The translations under genes were made by a program, and so were the position numbers. Below, one piece after another: positions 42,687 through 51,974 of a DNA stretch of 64,000 nt. The stretch is from Ferrovibrio sp. (lineage in GTDB: Bacteria; Pseudomonadota; Alphaproteobacteria; Ferrovibrionales; Ferrovibrionaceae). The DNA is taken from positions 1-64,000 of the forward strand of contig NZ_JAOZVR010000077.1 of the NCBI RefSeq assembly GCF_025869515.1, written 5' to 3'. Numbering within the stretch: position 1 is the stretch's first letter; every line of letters begins with the position of its first letter. The notes beneath the pieces were generated by a model that worked only from the letters and a program-made list of their open reading frames with translations, made no database searches and was not told the origin of the DNA.

Positions 42687-44645
42687 TCACTCGGCCGCAG
42701 CGGCCGGCGTCAGCGTGGCCAGCAGCTGGCGCGTCGCCACCTGGTCGCCCACCCTGACCGGCAGGGCATCCACGGTGGCATCCGCCCGCGCCACCATTTC
42801 ATGCTGCATCTTCATCGCTTCCATGATCACCAGGCGCTGACCTTTCCTGACCTGATCGCCGACGGCGGCCAGCACGGCGACGATCCTGCCGTTCATTGGT
42901 GCGCGCAACTCGCGTTCGGCGGCGCCCTCGGCTTCCGCCGGCGGCGCCCAGGTCAGGTCGCGGCAGCTAAGATCGCGCGCGCCGCAGGCCAGATGCAGGT
43001 CATCGCCAGCAAAGGCATAAACCACATCCCGCGCGATGCCGCCAGCGGCAACCCGCAGATGGTTTTCGCACCGCATGGTCACGACATACTCGCCATCACC
43101 GATGCGATAGCGATCCACCCCGGCCACTGCGACCGTGTGTTTTACGGCTGTGCCGCCGATGCCAAGCCTGACGGGCCAGTTGAAGCTGCCGCCGGAATAC
43201 CAGCTGCGCGCCGGATCGTGACCGAACCGCGCGGCACCCTGTTCGAACCACAGCAGCGCGGCGATGCCCTGCAGCAGCGGATCGGCCGCCGGCGCGGCCA
43301 CCTGCGCGAAATGCTGCGGGATGAAAGCCGTGGTCGCTTGACCGGCCGCAAAGTCTTCATGAGACAGAAGATCGATCAGGAAACCGCGATTGGTCTCGAT
43401 ACCCAGCGCCACGGTGGTTTCCAGCCCGGCAACCAGCTTGCGGCGGGCGTCTTCACGCGTCGCGCCATGGGCAACGATCTTGGCGATCATCGGGTCGTAA
43501 TGGGGCGTCACTGCCTGGTCGCGGGAATGCAGGCCATGATCGACACGCAGACCGTCCGGCGGCTGCCACAGCGCCAGCCGGCCCGATTGCGGCAGGAAGT
43601 TGTTGTGCGGCGCCTCGGCATAGAGCCGTACCTCGATGGCATGGCCGTCGAACTGCACATCGTCCTGCACCAGCGGCAGGCGCTCGCCGGCGGCGACGCG
43701 AATCTGCAGCGCCACCAGGTCCAGCCCGGTGATGGCTTCGGTCACCGGATGCTCGACCTGCAGGCGGGTATTCATCTCGAGGAAATAGAAACGGCCGTCG
43801 GCATCGAGCAGGAATTCCACCGTGCCGGCGCCGACATAGCCGATCGCCTTCGCCGCCGCGACGGCGGCCGCGCCCATCTTCGCCCGCAGGTCTTCATCCA
43901 CGGCCGGCGACGGCGCCTCCTCGATCACCTTCTGGTGCCGGCGCTGCACGCTGCAGTCGCGCTCGCCCAGATGGATCGTGTGGCCGGCATGATCGGCAAA
44001 GATTTGAATCTCGACATGACGGCCGGCGGTGATCGCCTTTTCCAGGATCAGTTCGCCGGAGCCGAAGGCATTCTCCGCCTCGGCGCGCGCCGTGCGAATC
44101 GCATCATTCAGATCGGCTGTGTCGCGCACCAGCCGCATGCCACGCCCGCCACCACCCGCCGCCGCCTTCACCATCACCGGCAGGCCGATCTTTTCCGCCT
44201 GTTTCGCCAGCGCGGCATCCGACTGGTCAGGACCCTGGTAGCCAGGCACGCAGGGTACGTTGGCGGCGATCATGCGCTGCTTGGCGGCCGCCTTGTTGCC
44301 CATGGCGGCAATCGCAGCGGCCGGCGGGCCGATGAAGACCAGCCCGGCCCCGGCGCAGGCCGTGGCAAAGTCCGCATTCTCCGACAGGAAGCCATAGCCC
44401 GGATGCACCGCATCGGCGCCGACGATTTTCGCGGCTGCGATGACCGCATCGATGCTGAGGTAGCTCTGCTTCGAATCAGAAGGGCCGATGCAGATCGCAC
44501 GGTCAGCCAGCTGCGTGTGCAAGGCGCCGGCATCGGCCTCGGAATACACCGCCACGGTGCGATAGCCGAGCGCGCGCGCCGAGCGGATCACCCGGCAGGC
44601 GATCTCGCCGCGATTGGCGATCAGGATGGTGGTGAAGGGTTTCAC
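42687..44645 (-). CDS. Acyl-CoA carboxylase alpha subunit (AtuF/LiuD-like), biotin carboxylase plus BCCP
   Basis: This 652-residue protein has a biotin carboxylase domain over residues 1-450 (ILIANRGEIACRVI, KAAAGGGGRGMR, FLEMNTRLQVEHPVTEAI) and a C-terminal biotinyl domain with the target Lys in MEAMKMQHE near residue 617. It partners with the beta chain at 46097. The pair with an AtuD-like ACAD and PECR-like SDR suggests geranyl-/methylcrotonyl-type carboxylation. A palindromic repeat element (44666-44772) lies between it and the next gene upstream. Confidence 0.92.
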   Translation of the reverse strand: MKPFTTILIANRGEIACRVIRSARALGYRTVAVYSEADAGALHTQLADRAICIGPSDSKQSYLSIDAVIAAAKIVGADAVHPGYGFLSENADFATACAGAGLVFIGPPAAAIAAMGNKAAAKQRMIAANVPCVPGYQGPDQSDAALAKQAEKIGLPVMVKAAAGGGGRGMRLVRDTADLNDAIRTARAEAENAFGSGELILEKAITAGRHVEIQIFADHAGHTIHLGERDCSVQRRHQKVIEEAPSPAVDEDLRAKMGAAAVAAAKAIGYVGAGTVEFLLDADGRFYFLEMNTRLQVEHPVTEAITGLDLVALQIRVAAGERLPLVQDDVQFDGHAIEVRLYAEAPHNNFLPQSGRLALWQPPDGLRVDHGLHSRDQAVTPHYDPMIAKIVAHGATREDARRKLVAGLETTVALGIETNRGFLIDLLSHEDFAAGQATTAFIPQHFAQVAAPAADPLLQGIAALLWFEQGAARFGHDPARSWYSGGSFNWPVRLGIGGTAVKHTVAVAGVDRYRIGDGEYVVTMRCENHLRVAAGGIARDVVYAFAGDDLHLACGARDLSCRDLTWAPPAEAEGAAERELRAPMNGRIVAVLAAVGDQVRKGQRLVIMEAMKMQHEMVARADATVDALPVRVGDQVATRQLLATLTPAAAAE

Positions 44646-44665
44646 TATACTTCACCCAACCAAAG

Positions 44666-44772
44666 ACCGTCACCCTCGGGCTTGTCCCGAGGGTCCATCC
44701 CAACTATCCGCGCATCGGCCAATAGACCTGCTTGGGCAGATGGATCCTCGGCACAAGGCCGAGGATGACGGT
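44666..44772. repeat. Paired palindromic repeat element, copy A
   Basis: Two inverted units: a hairpin CCTCGGG-CTTGT-CCCGAGG with flanks ACCGTCA and TCCATC, and about 70 bases on an inverted unit with CCTCGGC-ACAA-GGCCGAGG and flanks GATGGAT and TGACGGT. It lies in the 160-base intercistronic gap of the acyl-CoA operon. The same layout recurs at 45994, 57748 and 58568. Confidence 0.9.
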
Positions 44773-44805
44773 TTATGTGAAACGGTCTATCCATCCTCTC
44801 GATGC

Positions 44806-45963
44806 CTATTTCCGCTTGCCCGGCAGGGTGCCCATGTATTTCGAGATGATGCCGAGCATCACCTCGTCGGCACCGCCGCCGATGGAGGCGAGGCGGCTGT
44901 CGCGATAGGCGCGGCTGATCGGTGTCTCGTTCATGAAACCCATGCCGCCGAAATACTGCAGGCAGGCATCGGTGATCTCGCGGGCCAGCCGGCCGGCTTT
45001 CAGCTTGGCCATCGAAGCCAGCATGGTGACGTCTTCGCCTTTGAGCATGAGATCTGCCGCGCGATAGCTGATCGAGCGCAGCAGCTCGACTTCGGTGCGC
45101 AGCTCGGCAAGGCGGAAATGCACCACCTGGTTGTCGAGGATGGATTGCCCGAAGGCCTTGCGCTGGCGGGTGTAGTCGATCGTTTCGTCGATATGGCGGT
45201 CGAAGGCCATGAGTGACGAAAAGGCGCACCACAGCCGTTCCTCCTGGAACTGCTGCATCTGGTAGACGAAACCGTGACCTTCCTGGCCGATCAGGTAGCG
45301 CTGCGGAATGCGCGCGTCGTCGATATAGACCTGCGCGGTATCCGAACTGCGCATGCCCATCTTGTCGAGCTTGCGGGCGATCTGCACGCCTCGGGTTTTC
45401 ATCGGCAGGCAGAACAGCGATTTGTTCTGGTGCACCGGCCCGTCGCCGGTATTGGCCAGCAGGCACATCCAGTCGGCCTGGGTGCCGTTGGTGGTCCACA
45501 TCTTGCCGCCGTTGATGACGTAGTCGCCGCCGTCCTTCTTCGCCGTGGTCTTGATGCCGGCCACATCCGAGCCGGCGCCGACTTCCGACACGCCGAGGCA
45601 GACCACCTGGTCGCCGGCAATGGCGGGCGCGAGAAACTCTTTCCGCAGTTCATCCGAGCCGAACCGCGACAGCGCCGGCGTGCCCATATCGGTCTGCACG
45701 CCGAGCGCCATCGGCACGCCGCCGCAATTGATATGGCCGAGCGCCTCGATCATTACCATCTGGTAGGAGTAATCGAGGCCGAGGCCGCCGTATTCCACCG
45801 GCTTGTTGATGCCGAGGAAACCGAGCGTGCCCATCTTCTTGAACAGGTCGTGGGCCGGGAAGATGCCATCGCGTTCCCAGTCATCGACATGCGGATTGAT
45901 TTCCGCGTCGATGAACTTGATCAGGTTGCGGCGCAGGCCGTCATGTTCCTGGGTGAATTCCAT
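44806..45963 (-). CDS. Acyl-CoA dehydrogenase, AtuD/citronellyl-CoA-dehydrogenase-like
   Basis: This 385-residue ACAD has LGVSEVGAGSDVAGIKTTA near residue 125, GGKMWTTNGTQADWMCLL near 150, FQEERLWCAFSS near 240, and a C-terminal LQYFGGMGFMNETPISRAYRD. The overall phrasing, GLDYSYQ and INCGGVPMALGVQTDM, resembles AtuD of the acyclic terpene pathway more than isovaleryl-CoA dehydrogenase. It would oxidise a citronellyl- or branched acyl-CoA. It sits between two palindromic repeat elements. Confidence 0.88.
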   Translation of the reverse strand: MEFTQEHDGLRRNLIKFIDAEINPHVDDWERDGIFPAHDLFKKMGTLGFLGINKPVEYGGLGLDYSYQMVMIEALGHINCGGVPMALGVQTDMGTPALSRFGSDELRKEFLAPAIAGDQVVCLGVSEVGAGSDVAGIKTTAKKDGGDYVINGGKMWTTNGTQADWMCLLANTGDGPVHQNKSLFCLPMKTRGVQIARKLDKMGMRSSDTAQVYIDDARIPQRYLIGQEGHGFVYQMQQFQEERLWCAFSSLMAFDRHIDETIDYTRQRKAFGQSILDNQVVHFRLAELRTEVELLRSISYRAADLMLKGEDVTMLASMAKLKAGRLAREITDACLQYFGGMGFMNETPISRAYRDSRLASIGGGADEVMLGIISKYMGTLPGKRK

Positions 45964-45993
45964 TTTATGATCCTCCCTTTATTCGTTCCGAAG

Positions 45994-46088
45994 ACCGTCA
46001 CCCTCGGGCTTGTCCCGAGGGTCCATCCCAACCATCCGTGCGACGGAATCGACAGATGGATGCTCGGAACAAGTCCGAGCATGACGGT
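45994..46088. repeat. Paired palindromic repeat element, copy B
   Basis: The left unit has the same ACCGTCACCCTCGGGCTTGT start as copy A, and the right unit GCTCGGA-ACAAG-TCCGAGC is followed by ATGACGGT. The arms differ in sequence yet keep pairing, which indicates selection for the hairpin. It fills the gap between the carboxylase beta and ACAD genes. Confidence 0.9.
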
Positions 46089-46096
46089 TAAAACGC

Positions 46097-47716
46097 CTAC
46101 ATCCTCGCAATGCCGAACGCATTCTCCTTGGTCACGCGGGCATCCGCCTCGCGGCAGACCGACAGACACAGTGCGAGCACGCGGCGGCTGTCGCGCGGAT
46201 CGATCAGCCCGTCATCCCACAGCCGCGCGGTGGCGAAATAAGCCGTGCTCTCCGCCTCCATCTTCGCCACCACCTTGGCTTTCATCTTGTCGAGTGCGGC
46301 CATGTCCGGCTCGGCACCGGCGCGACGGAATTTCTCTTCCGCCACGATGGCCAGCACGCCGGCGGCCTGGTCCGGACCCATCACGGCGATGCGGTTGTTG
46401 GGCCAGGCGAAAATGAAGCGCGGATCATAGGCACGGCCGCACATGCCGTAATTGCCGGCGCCGAAGCTGGCACCGATATGCAGGGTCAGTTTCGGCACGC
46501 GCGCATTGGTCACTGCCTGGATCATCTTAGAGCCGTGCTTGACGATACCGCCGCGCTCGGCCTCCTTGCCCACCATGTAACCGGTGGTGTTCTGCAGGAA
46601 GACCAGCGGCATGTCGGCCTGGTCGCAGAGCTGGATGAACTGCGCGGCTTTCACCGCACCTTCGGTATCGATCGGCCCGTTATTGCCGATCAGGCCGACC
46701 GCCTCGCCCTCAATGCCGGCCTGCATGCAGACGGTGTGGCTGCCATACGTCGGCTTGAAATCGGTCAGGTCGCTGGCATCCGCCAGCCGCGCCATCACCT
46801 CGCGCACGTCATAAGGCTTGCGGTAATCCACCGGCACGATGCCGCAGAGTTCGTCGATGTCGTATTCCGGCGCCGTCCACGACTTCTTCTGTAGCTGCGG
46901 CCCGCGCTCGTTCCACGGCAGACGCGTCATGATCTCGCGTGCGATGCGCAACCCGTCAGCGTCGTCCTCGGCCATGAATTCGGCCACGCCGGACACGGTC
47001 GTGTGCATCTCGGCGCCGCCAAGCTCCTCGTCGGTGGCGATCTCGCCGGTGGCGGATTTCAGCAGCGGCGGCCCGGCGAGGAAGATTTTCGCACGGCCCT
47101 TCACCACCACCACATAATCGCTCATGCCCGGGATATAGGCGCCACCCGCCGTGCTGGAGCCATGCACCACGGTGATCTGCGGAATGCCCGCCGCCGAGAG
47201 CCGCGCCTGGTTGGCGAAGCCGCGTCCGCCATCGACGAAAATCTCAGCCTGATAGTTCAGATTGGCGCCGCCGGATTCGACCAGGTTGACCACCGGCAGC
47301 TTGTTGCGGAAGGCAATCTCCTGCGCGCGGAGAGACTTGCGCAGACCCATCGGCGCGATGGTGCCGCCCTTGATGCCGCTGTCAGACGCCGTGATCAGGC
47401 AGCGGATACCGGCAATGCTGCCAATACCGGCGATGAAACCGCCGCCCATGATATTCTCGGCACCGTCGTCATCGTGCATCTGGTAACCGCAGAGCGTCGA
47501 GATTTCCAGAAACGCCGCGCCGCGATCCAGCAGATGGGCGATGCGGTCGCGCGGCGTGATCTGGCCGCGCTTCTCGAATACCGGGCGGCGCGCATTCGAG
47601 GTGTCGCGCACGCGCTGCTCCAGCGCACGGAAGCCTTCCACCAGCGCCAGCATATCGGCGCGGTTCTGCCGGTAGGTGTCGGAGCCGGTCTCGATCTGCG
47701 AACGCCAGACAGCCAT
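46097..47716 (-). CDS. Acyl-CoA carboxylase beta subunit (AtuC/LiuB-like)
   Basis: This 539-residue carboxyltransferase has the paired glycine motifs HGSSTAGGAYIPG near residue 195 and IGASFGAGNYGMCGRAYDPRF near 420, and FLQNTTGYMVGKEAERGGI near 370. The N-terminal GYQMHDDDGAENIMGGGFIAGIG matches geranyl-CoA carboxylase beta chains (AtuC) well. It transfers carboxyl from biotin on the alpha chain. It begins four bases after the SDR stop, so the two are co-translated. Confidence 0.9.
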   Translation of the reverse strand: MAVWRSQIETGSDTYRQNRADMLALVEGFRALEQRVRDTSNARRPVFEKRGQITPRDRIAHLLDRGAAFLEISTLCGYQMHDDDGAENIMGGGFIAGIGSIAGIRCLITASDSGIKGGTIAPMGLRKSLRAQEIAFRNKLPVVNLVESGGANLNYQAEIFVDGGRGFANQARLSAAGIPQITVVHGSSTAGGAYIPGMSDYVVVVKGRAKIFLAGPPLLKSATGEIATDEELGGAEMHTTVSGVAEFMAEDDADGLRIAREIMTRLPWNERGPQLQKKSWTAPEYDIDELCGIVPVDYRKPYDVREVMARLADASDLTDFKPTYGSHTVCMQAGIEGEAVGLIGNNGPIDTEGAVKAAQFIQLCDQADMPLVFLQNTTGYMVGKEAERGGIVKHGSKMIQAVTNARVPKLTLHIGASFGAGNYGMCGRAYDPRFIFAWPNNRIAVMGPDQAAGVLAIVAEEKFRRAGAEPDMAALDKMKAKVVAKMEAESTAYFATARLWDDGLIDPRDSRRVLALCLSVCREADARVTKENAFGIARM

Positions 47717-47719
47717 GCG

Positions 47720-48592
47720 CTAGTCCTCCAGCACTTTCGGCGTCACGGCGCGGTGGAAACCGTCGAACGGCTTCGGCGCATTGTTGTGTTTGGGCAGCGG
47801 ATAATGCCGGCGCGCATTCGGCACGGCGGCATCCACACGCAGGGTCGTGCCGCTGATGAAGCTGGCGCCCGGCGAGAGCAGGAAAACGATGGCTGCCGAG
47901 ACTTCTGCCTCGTTGCCCAGCCTTTGCATCGGCACATGGTTGCGCATGTCGCGAATGAGCGGCTTCATCCAGTCGGGGTAGGTGTCCATGCCGCTGGAGG
48001 CGATCCAGCCCGGCGCCACGGCATTGACCCGCACGCCGGAAACGCCCCACTCCGTGGCCGCCGTTTCGGTGAAATTCACCATGCCGGCGCGTGCCGCACC
48101 GGAATGGCCCATATTCGGCATGCCCATCCACATATCGGCGACGATATTGACGATACTGCCGCCATGATCGGCCATCCACTGGGTGTAGCATTCGCGCGCC
48201 ACCAGGAAGCCGCCGGTGAGATTGTTGCGCACCACCGCATCCCAGCCCTTCTGGCTGATCTGGCTCAGGGGCGCGGGAAACTGCCCGCCGGCATTGTTCA
48301 CCAGGCCGTCGATACGGCCGAAACGCTGGAGCGCCGCCTTCACCGTCTCGGCGACGCGCTCCTCCTCGCGGATATCGCAACTTAAGGCTTCGACCTCCGC
48401 GCCCGGATTATCGGTGCGCAGTTCTTCCGCCACTGCCTGCAGCTTGTCGATCTTGCGGCCGACCAGCACCAGCCTGGCGCCCAGCGCGGCCAGTTCATGG
48501 GCGGTGCAGCGGCCGATGCCGGAGCCGCCGCCGGTGACCATGACGACCTGGCCGGCGAAAACGGCATCACGGAAGACCGAGCGATAGGGCAT
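47720..48592 (-). CDS. SDR, PECR/2-enoyl-CoA reductase-like (AtuG-like)
   Basis: This 290-residue protein has nucleotide motif TGGGSGIGRCTA near residue 20 and NNAGGQFPAPL near 102. In place of YxxxK it has HSGAARAGM, as in peroxisomal trans-2-enoyl-CoA reductase, followed by EWGVSGVRVNAVAPGWI and SPGASFISGTTL, also close to PECR. The lack of the usual Tyr is therefore a family trait. It would reduce or handle an enoyl-CoA with NADPH. It is the first gene of the leftward operon and faces LiuR-like palindromes. Confidence 0.87.
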   Translation of the reverse strand: MPYRSVFRDAVFAGQVVMVTGGGSGIGRCTAHELAALGARLVLVGRKIDKLQAVAEELRTDNPGAEVEALSCDIREEERVAETVKAALQRFGRIDGLVNNAGGQFPAPLSQISQKGWDAVVRNNLTGGFLVARECYTQWMADHGGSIVNIVADMWMGMPNMGHSGAARAGMVNFTETAATEWGVSGVRVNAVAPGWIASSGMDTYPDWMKPLIRDMRNHVPMQRLGNEAEVSAAIVFLLSPGASFISGTTLRVDAAVPNARRHYPLPKHNNAPKPFDGFHRAVTPKVLED

Positions 48593-48662
48593 CGGACTGT
48601 TTCTCTCCCTGTACGGTTCTGTGGTGAACCGCTGCGTTATTTTTATCGTGCCTGAACGCTAC

Positions 48663-48726
48663 TTGACGCTAACGTAAGCGTCAATATAGGGTGCGAAAAA
48701 CCCGCATGGCGCATGACGTTACGTCA
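48663..48726. promoter_or_regulatory. LiuR-like palindromes and divergent promoter
   Basis: TTGACGCT and AGCGTCAA pair across six bases (48663-48684), and TGACG-TTA-CGTCA follows at 48714-48726. MerR-type LiuR regulators of branched-chain acyl-CoA genes in proteobacteria use TTGACGTTAACGTCAA-like sites. TTGACG (48663) and TATAGG (48685), 16 bases apart, form a rightward promoter overlapped by the first palindrome; a leftward one overlaps too. No regulator gene is visible in the window. Confidence 0.6.
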
Positions 48727-48781
48727 ATTCGCCCTGCCCGCAGCAATACCAAACGCAGCAATAACAAATCCGGAGCCCGAG

Positions 48782-49072
48782 ATGTCGCTCGAACAGATCA
48801 CCCAGCAGATGAGCCAGCGTGTGAAGCCCGGCGCGGTCGACGCGACGGTGAAGTTCGATTTCGGCGATGACGGCCTGATCTTCGTCGACGGCAATGCCGG
48901 CACGGTCACCAACGAAGATGGCGACGCCGACTGCACCATCACCATCTCGATGGCCAATTTCACCGCGCTGGCCAGCGGCGACCTCGACCCCACCACCGCC
49001 TTCATGATGGGCAAGCTGAAGGTGAAGGGCAATATGGGCGTGGCGATGAAGCTGCAGTCCATTCTCGGCTGA
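48782..49072 (+). CDS. SCP2 sterol-binding domain protein
   Basis: This 96-residue protein from ATG 48782 is a single SCP2 domain (FDFGDDGLIFVDG, ADCTITISMANFTALASGDLDP, AFMMGKLKVKGNMGVAMKLQSIL). Such proteins bind lipids or acyl-CoA. It is divergent from the acyl-CoA operon and shares the LiuR-like control region. An upstream in-frame extension to 48713 crosses the second palindrome and is rejected. A strong terminator follows. Confidence 0.88.
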   Translation: MSLEQITQQMSQRVKPGAVDATVKFDFGDDGLIFVDGNAGTVTNEDGDADCTITISMANFTALASGDLDPTTAFMMGKLKVKGNMGVAMKLQSILG

Positions 49073-49091
49073 GCCCGATCCACCGCATGTG

Positions 49092-49128
49092 AAAAGGCCG
49101 GGCGGCAGCGATGCCGTCCGGCCTTTTT
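49092..49128. terminator. Bidirectional intrinsic terminator
   Basis: AAAAGGCCGGGCGGCA pairs over 16 positions (one G-T) with TGCCGTCCGGCCTTTT across GCGA, and a T-run follows on the plus strand with an A-run at the other side. It lies between the convergent SCP2 and FTR1 genes and can stop both. Confidence 0.9.
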
Positions 49129-49138
49129 ATTGCCGGCC

Positions 49139-49924
49139 TCAGGCCGCGGCGTCGCGGCGCGCCCGGCCCTGCGTCGCGGCAAACAGCAGTGCGCCGGCCA
49201 GCAGCGCCGCCTGCAGGCCGAGCGCCTGCAGGGTCGGATTGAAGCCGGCCTGCACCGCCCAGGCCGGCAGGCCGACATCGTCGTAAGGCAGCCAGCCGAG
49301 TTCCTGGACTTCCAGCAGGGCGCCGCCGATGAAGCGCAGGCCGAGCAGGAACAGGATGCCAGACGTTACGGCGAAGACCGGGCGCAGCGGCAGACGCAGC
49401 GCCAGTTTCGTCATCGCCAGGTAAATCAGCGCCAGCAGCAGGGCGGCCGCCGTCAGGCCCGGCAGCATGCCCGACACGCCGGTTTCCGCCTCGGCGGCCA
49501 CCGCATGCAGGAACAGGATGGTCTCGGCGCCTTCGCGGAACACGGCCAGAAAAGCGATCCCCGCCAGCAGCCAGGGCCCGTCGGCCTGCAGGGCGCGGTT
49601 GGTCTGCTGCTGCAGGCGGCGCTTCCAGCCTTCCGGGTCGCGACGCAGCCAGAGCCAGCCGCTGACATACAGCAGCAGCACCGCCGCCACCGACATCACG
49701 ACGGCTTCGGTCAGATCGTCATGGGCGCCGCCGAAATAGCGGTAGAAGATCCAGGCCGCCACCAGGCTGGCCAGCAGGGCGGCAACGCTGCCCCAGAGCA
49801 GGGCGCCGCGGCGATGGCCCTCGCCCGCGCGCTGCAGAAAGGCCGCAAGGGCGGCGATGACCAGCAGGGCTTCCAACCCTTCGCGCAGCAGAATGAAGAA
49901 TGAGTCGACAGCGACCGACAGCAT
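49139..49924 (-). CDS. FTR1-family iron permease
   Basis: This 261-residue protein has seven predicted membrane helices. The iron motifs RExxE occur twice: LLREGLEALLV near residue 14 and VFREGAETILF near 128. The family moves Fe3+ or Fe2+ across the membrane, often with a cupredoxin or peroxidase partner, none of which is adjacent here. An Irr/Fur-like palindrome at 49973-49989 lies 49 bases before the start. Confidence 0.88.
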   Translation of the reverse strand: MLSVAVDSFFILLREGLEALLVIAALAAFLQRAGEGHRRGALLWGSVAALLASLVAAWIFYRYFGGAHDDLTEAVVMSVAAVLLLYVSGWLWLRRDPEGWKRRLQQQTNRALQADGPWLLAGIAFLAVFREGAETILFLHAVAAEAETGVSGMLPGLTAAALLLALIYLAMTKLALRLPLRPVFAVTSGILFLLGLRFIGGALLEVQELGWLPYDDVGLPAWAVQAGFNPTLQALGLQAALLAGALLFAATQGRARRDAAA

Positions 49925-49972
49925 GACGGCGGCTCTCCTTTGTTTGCTTCAGGCGGGGCGGGGTCGACGCTA

Positions 49973-49989
49973 TTGCGAAGCTTTCGCAA
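49973..49989. promoter_or_regulatory. Possible iron-responsive operator
   Basis: TTGCGAA-GCT-TTCGCAA is a perfect 7-bp inverted repeat with a 3-base centre. It shares the TTNNGAA-N3-TTCNNAA layout of alphaproteobacterial Irr (ICE) sites. It lies just upstream of the iron permease gene on the minus strand. Confidence 0.5.
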
Positions 49990-50174
49990 CCACAAGACCG
50001 ACACCGGTGACAAATCGCCGCGCCGCGCGCCGGATTTTGACCCTTGTCACGCCCAGCCTGCCGGCAGCCTGTCTTCACGGTCATAGCATGGCGCTGCGAC
50101 GGCATGCGGGCCGGCAGCTTTGCCAGTGCCGGCAACCATTTGACCTCCGGGCCGCTGCAGGGCAAAGGTCAGAT

Positions 50175-51944
50175 ATGGAGCATAACGAGGCGATTCCCTA
50201 TCTCCGCGAACTGGTGGTGTTTCTGGTCGCCGCCGGCATTGTCGTGCCGGTCTTCCACCGCCTGCGCGTCAGCCCGGTGCTGGGTTTCCTGATGGTCGGG
50301 CTGGCGATCGGGCCCTTCGGCCTCGCCCTGTTCGCCGATACGCTGCCCGCCCTGGCCTATGTCACCATCGGCGACATCGACGGCGTGCGGCTGATCGCCG
50401 AATTCGGCGTGATGTTCCTGCTCTTCACCATCGGCCTTGAACTGTCGCTCGATCGGTTATGGCAGTTGCGCCGGCTGGTCTTTGGTCTCGGCCTCGGGCA
50501 GATTCTGCTGACCGGGACGGCCATCGCCGGCATCGCCATGCTGTTCGGCAATGCCGCGCCGGCCGCCATCGTGCTGGGCTGCTGCCTGGCGCTCAGCTCC
50601 ACCGCCATCGTCATGCAGCTGCTGGTCGAGACGCGGCGCAGCGCCACGCCGATGGGCCGCGCCAGTTTCGCCATGCTGCTGATGCAGGATCTGGCCGTGG
50701 TGCCGATCCTGCTGCTGCTCGGTTTCCTCGCCGCCGCCCAGCCCGGCGCGGATGGCAATGCCACGCTGCTGCCGCAGCTGGGCGAGACGCTGCTCGGCGC
50801 CGCCCTGGCCATCGGCGGCATCGTGCTGTTCGGCCGCTATTTGCTGGCGCCGCTCTATCGCCTGGTCGGCGCGGCGAAAAGCCCCGAACTCTTCATGGCA
50901 CTGACCCTGCTGGTGGTGATCGCCATGGCAGCGGCCACCGGAATAGCCGGCCTGTCGATGGCGCTCGGTGCCTTTCTCGCCGGCCTGCTGCTGGCGGAAA
51001 GCGAATATCGTCACGCCGTCGAGGTCAGCATCGAGCCGTTCAAGGGCCTGCTGCTCGGGCTGTTCTTCCTGTCGGTCGGCATGGGCATCGATCTGCGCGT
51101 GGCGCTGGATCATGCCGGCTGGGTGCTGGTTTCGGTGATCGGCCTGTTCGTGCTCAAGGGCGGTATCATCGGCCTGCTGGCGCTGCTGTTCGGCCAGGGC
51201 CGCGCCGTGGCGCTGGAAATGGCGCTGCTGCTCGGCCAGGGCGGCGAATTCGCCTTCGTGGTCGTCGGCCTGGCCGAACGGCTCGGCCTGCTGCAGCTCG
51301 ACGTCGCGCAGTTCATGCTGCTGGTGGTGTCGCTGTCGATGGCGCTGACACCGCTGACCGCGCAGCTCGGGCGCCGGCTGGCGCAGGCGATCGGCCATCG
51401 CACGGCCACGCGCGATCACGGCATTGCCGGACGCGATGACGAAGACCTGGAAGGCCATGTGCTGATCTGCGGCTTCGGCCGCGTCGGGCAAACGGTGGCG
51501 CGCGTGCTGGATAGTGAAAACATCCCCTGGGCGGCGCTCGACCACGATGCCATGACCGTGGCCCGCGAACGCGACGCCGGCCGTCCGGTGCATTACGGCG
51601 ATGCCAGCCACGGCGAATTGCTGGGCAAGCTGGGGGCCGCGCGGGCCCAGGTCCTGGTGGTGACGCTGGACGATCCCGTGGCGGCCGGCCGTCTGGTCAG
51701 TGCGGCCCGCAGCGCGTGGCCGGCCCTGCCGGTTCTGGCGCGTGCCCGCGATATCCCGCATGCCGACCAGTTGCGCGGCCTTGGTGCCAGCGATGTGGTG
51801 GCCGAGGCCGAGGAAGCCTCGCTGCAGCTCGGCGCCATGGCGCTGGAACAGACCGGCCTGCCGGATGAAGCCGTGCGGCAGCGCATGGAGCGCATCCGTA
51901 CCGCCGCCGTCAAACGCGCCGTCCGCGGCGGCCGTCCGGGCTGA
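50175..51944 (+). CDS. Kef-type monovalent cation:proton antiporter (CPA2) with RCK/TrkA-N domain
   Basis: This 589-residue protein from ATG 50175 has an N-terminal Na/H exchanger domain with about 12 helices (GLAIGPFGLALF, FLLFTIGLELS, LALSSTAIVMQLL) up to about residue 400. Then comes a soluble Rossmann TrkA-N domain starting at GHVLICGFGRVGQTVARVL near 433. It exports K+ in exchange for H+, usually under electrophile stress or nucleotide control. The open frame extends upstream to 49857 but runs into the FTR1 gene, so the later ATG is preferred. Confidence 0.9.
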   Translation: MEHNEAIPYLRELVVFLVAAGIVVPVFHRLRVSPVLGFLMVGLAIGPFGLALFADTLPALAYVTIGDIDGVRLIAEFGVMFLLFTIGLELSLDRLWQLRRLVFGLGLGQILLTGTAIAGIAMLFGNAAPAAIVLGCCLALSSTAIVMQLLVETRRSATPMGRASFAMLLMQDLAVVPILLLLGFLAAAQPGADGNATLLPQLGETLLGAALAIGGIVLFGRYLLAPLYRLVGAAKSPELFMALTLLVVIAMAAATGIAGLSMALGAFLAGLLLAESEYRHAVEVSIEPFKGLLLGLFFLSVGMGIDLRVALDHAGWVLVSVIGLFVLKGGIIGLLALLFGQGRAVALEMALLLGQGGEFAFVVVGLAERLGLLQLDVAQFMLLVVSLSMALTPLTAQLGRRLAQAIGHRTATRDHGIAGRDDEDLEGHVLICGFGRVGQTVARVLDSENIPWAALDHDAMTVARERDAGRPVHYGDASHGELLGKLGAARAQVLVVTLDDPVAAGRLVSAARSAWPALPVLARARDIPHADQLRGLGASDVVAEAEEASLQLGAMALEQTGLPDEAVRQRMERIRTAAVKRAVRGGRPG

Positions 51945-51974
51945 GAGAGATCGGCCGCCGGCGCGGCGGCCGCG

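Noticed and set aside
48713-48781. Extended N-terminus of the SCP2 protein
   Set aside because: It would start inside the second palindrome and adds residues not seen in SCP2 proteins; ATG 48782 is preferred.
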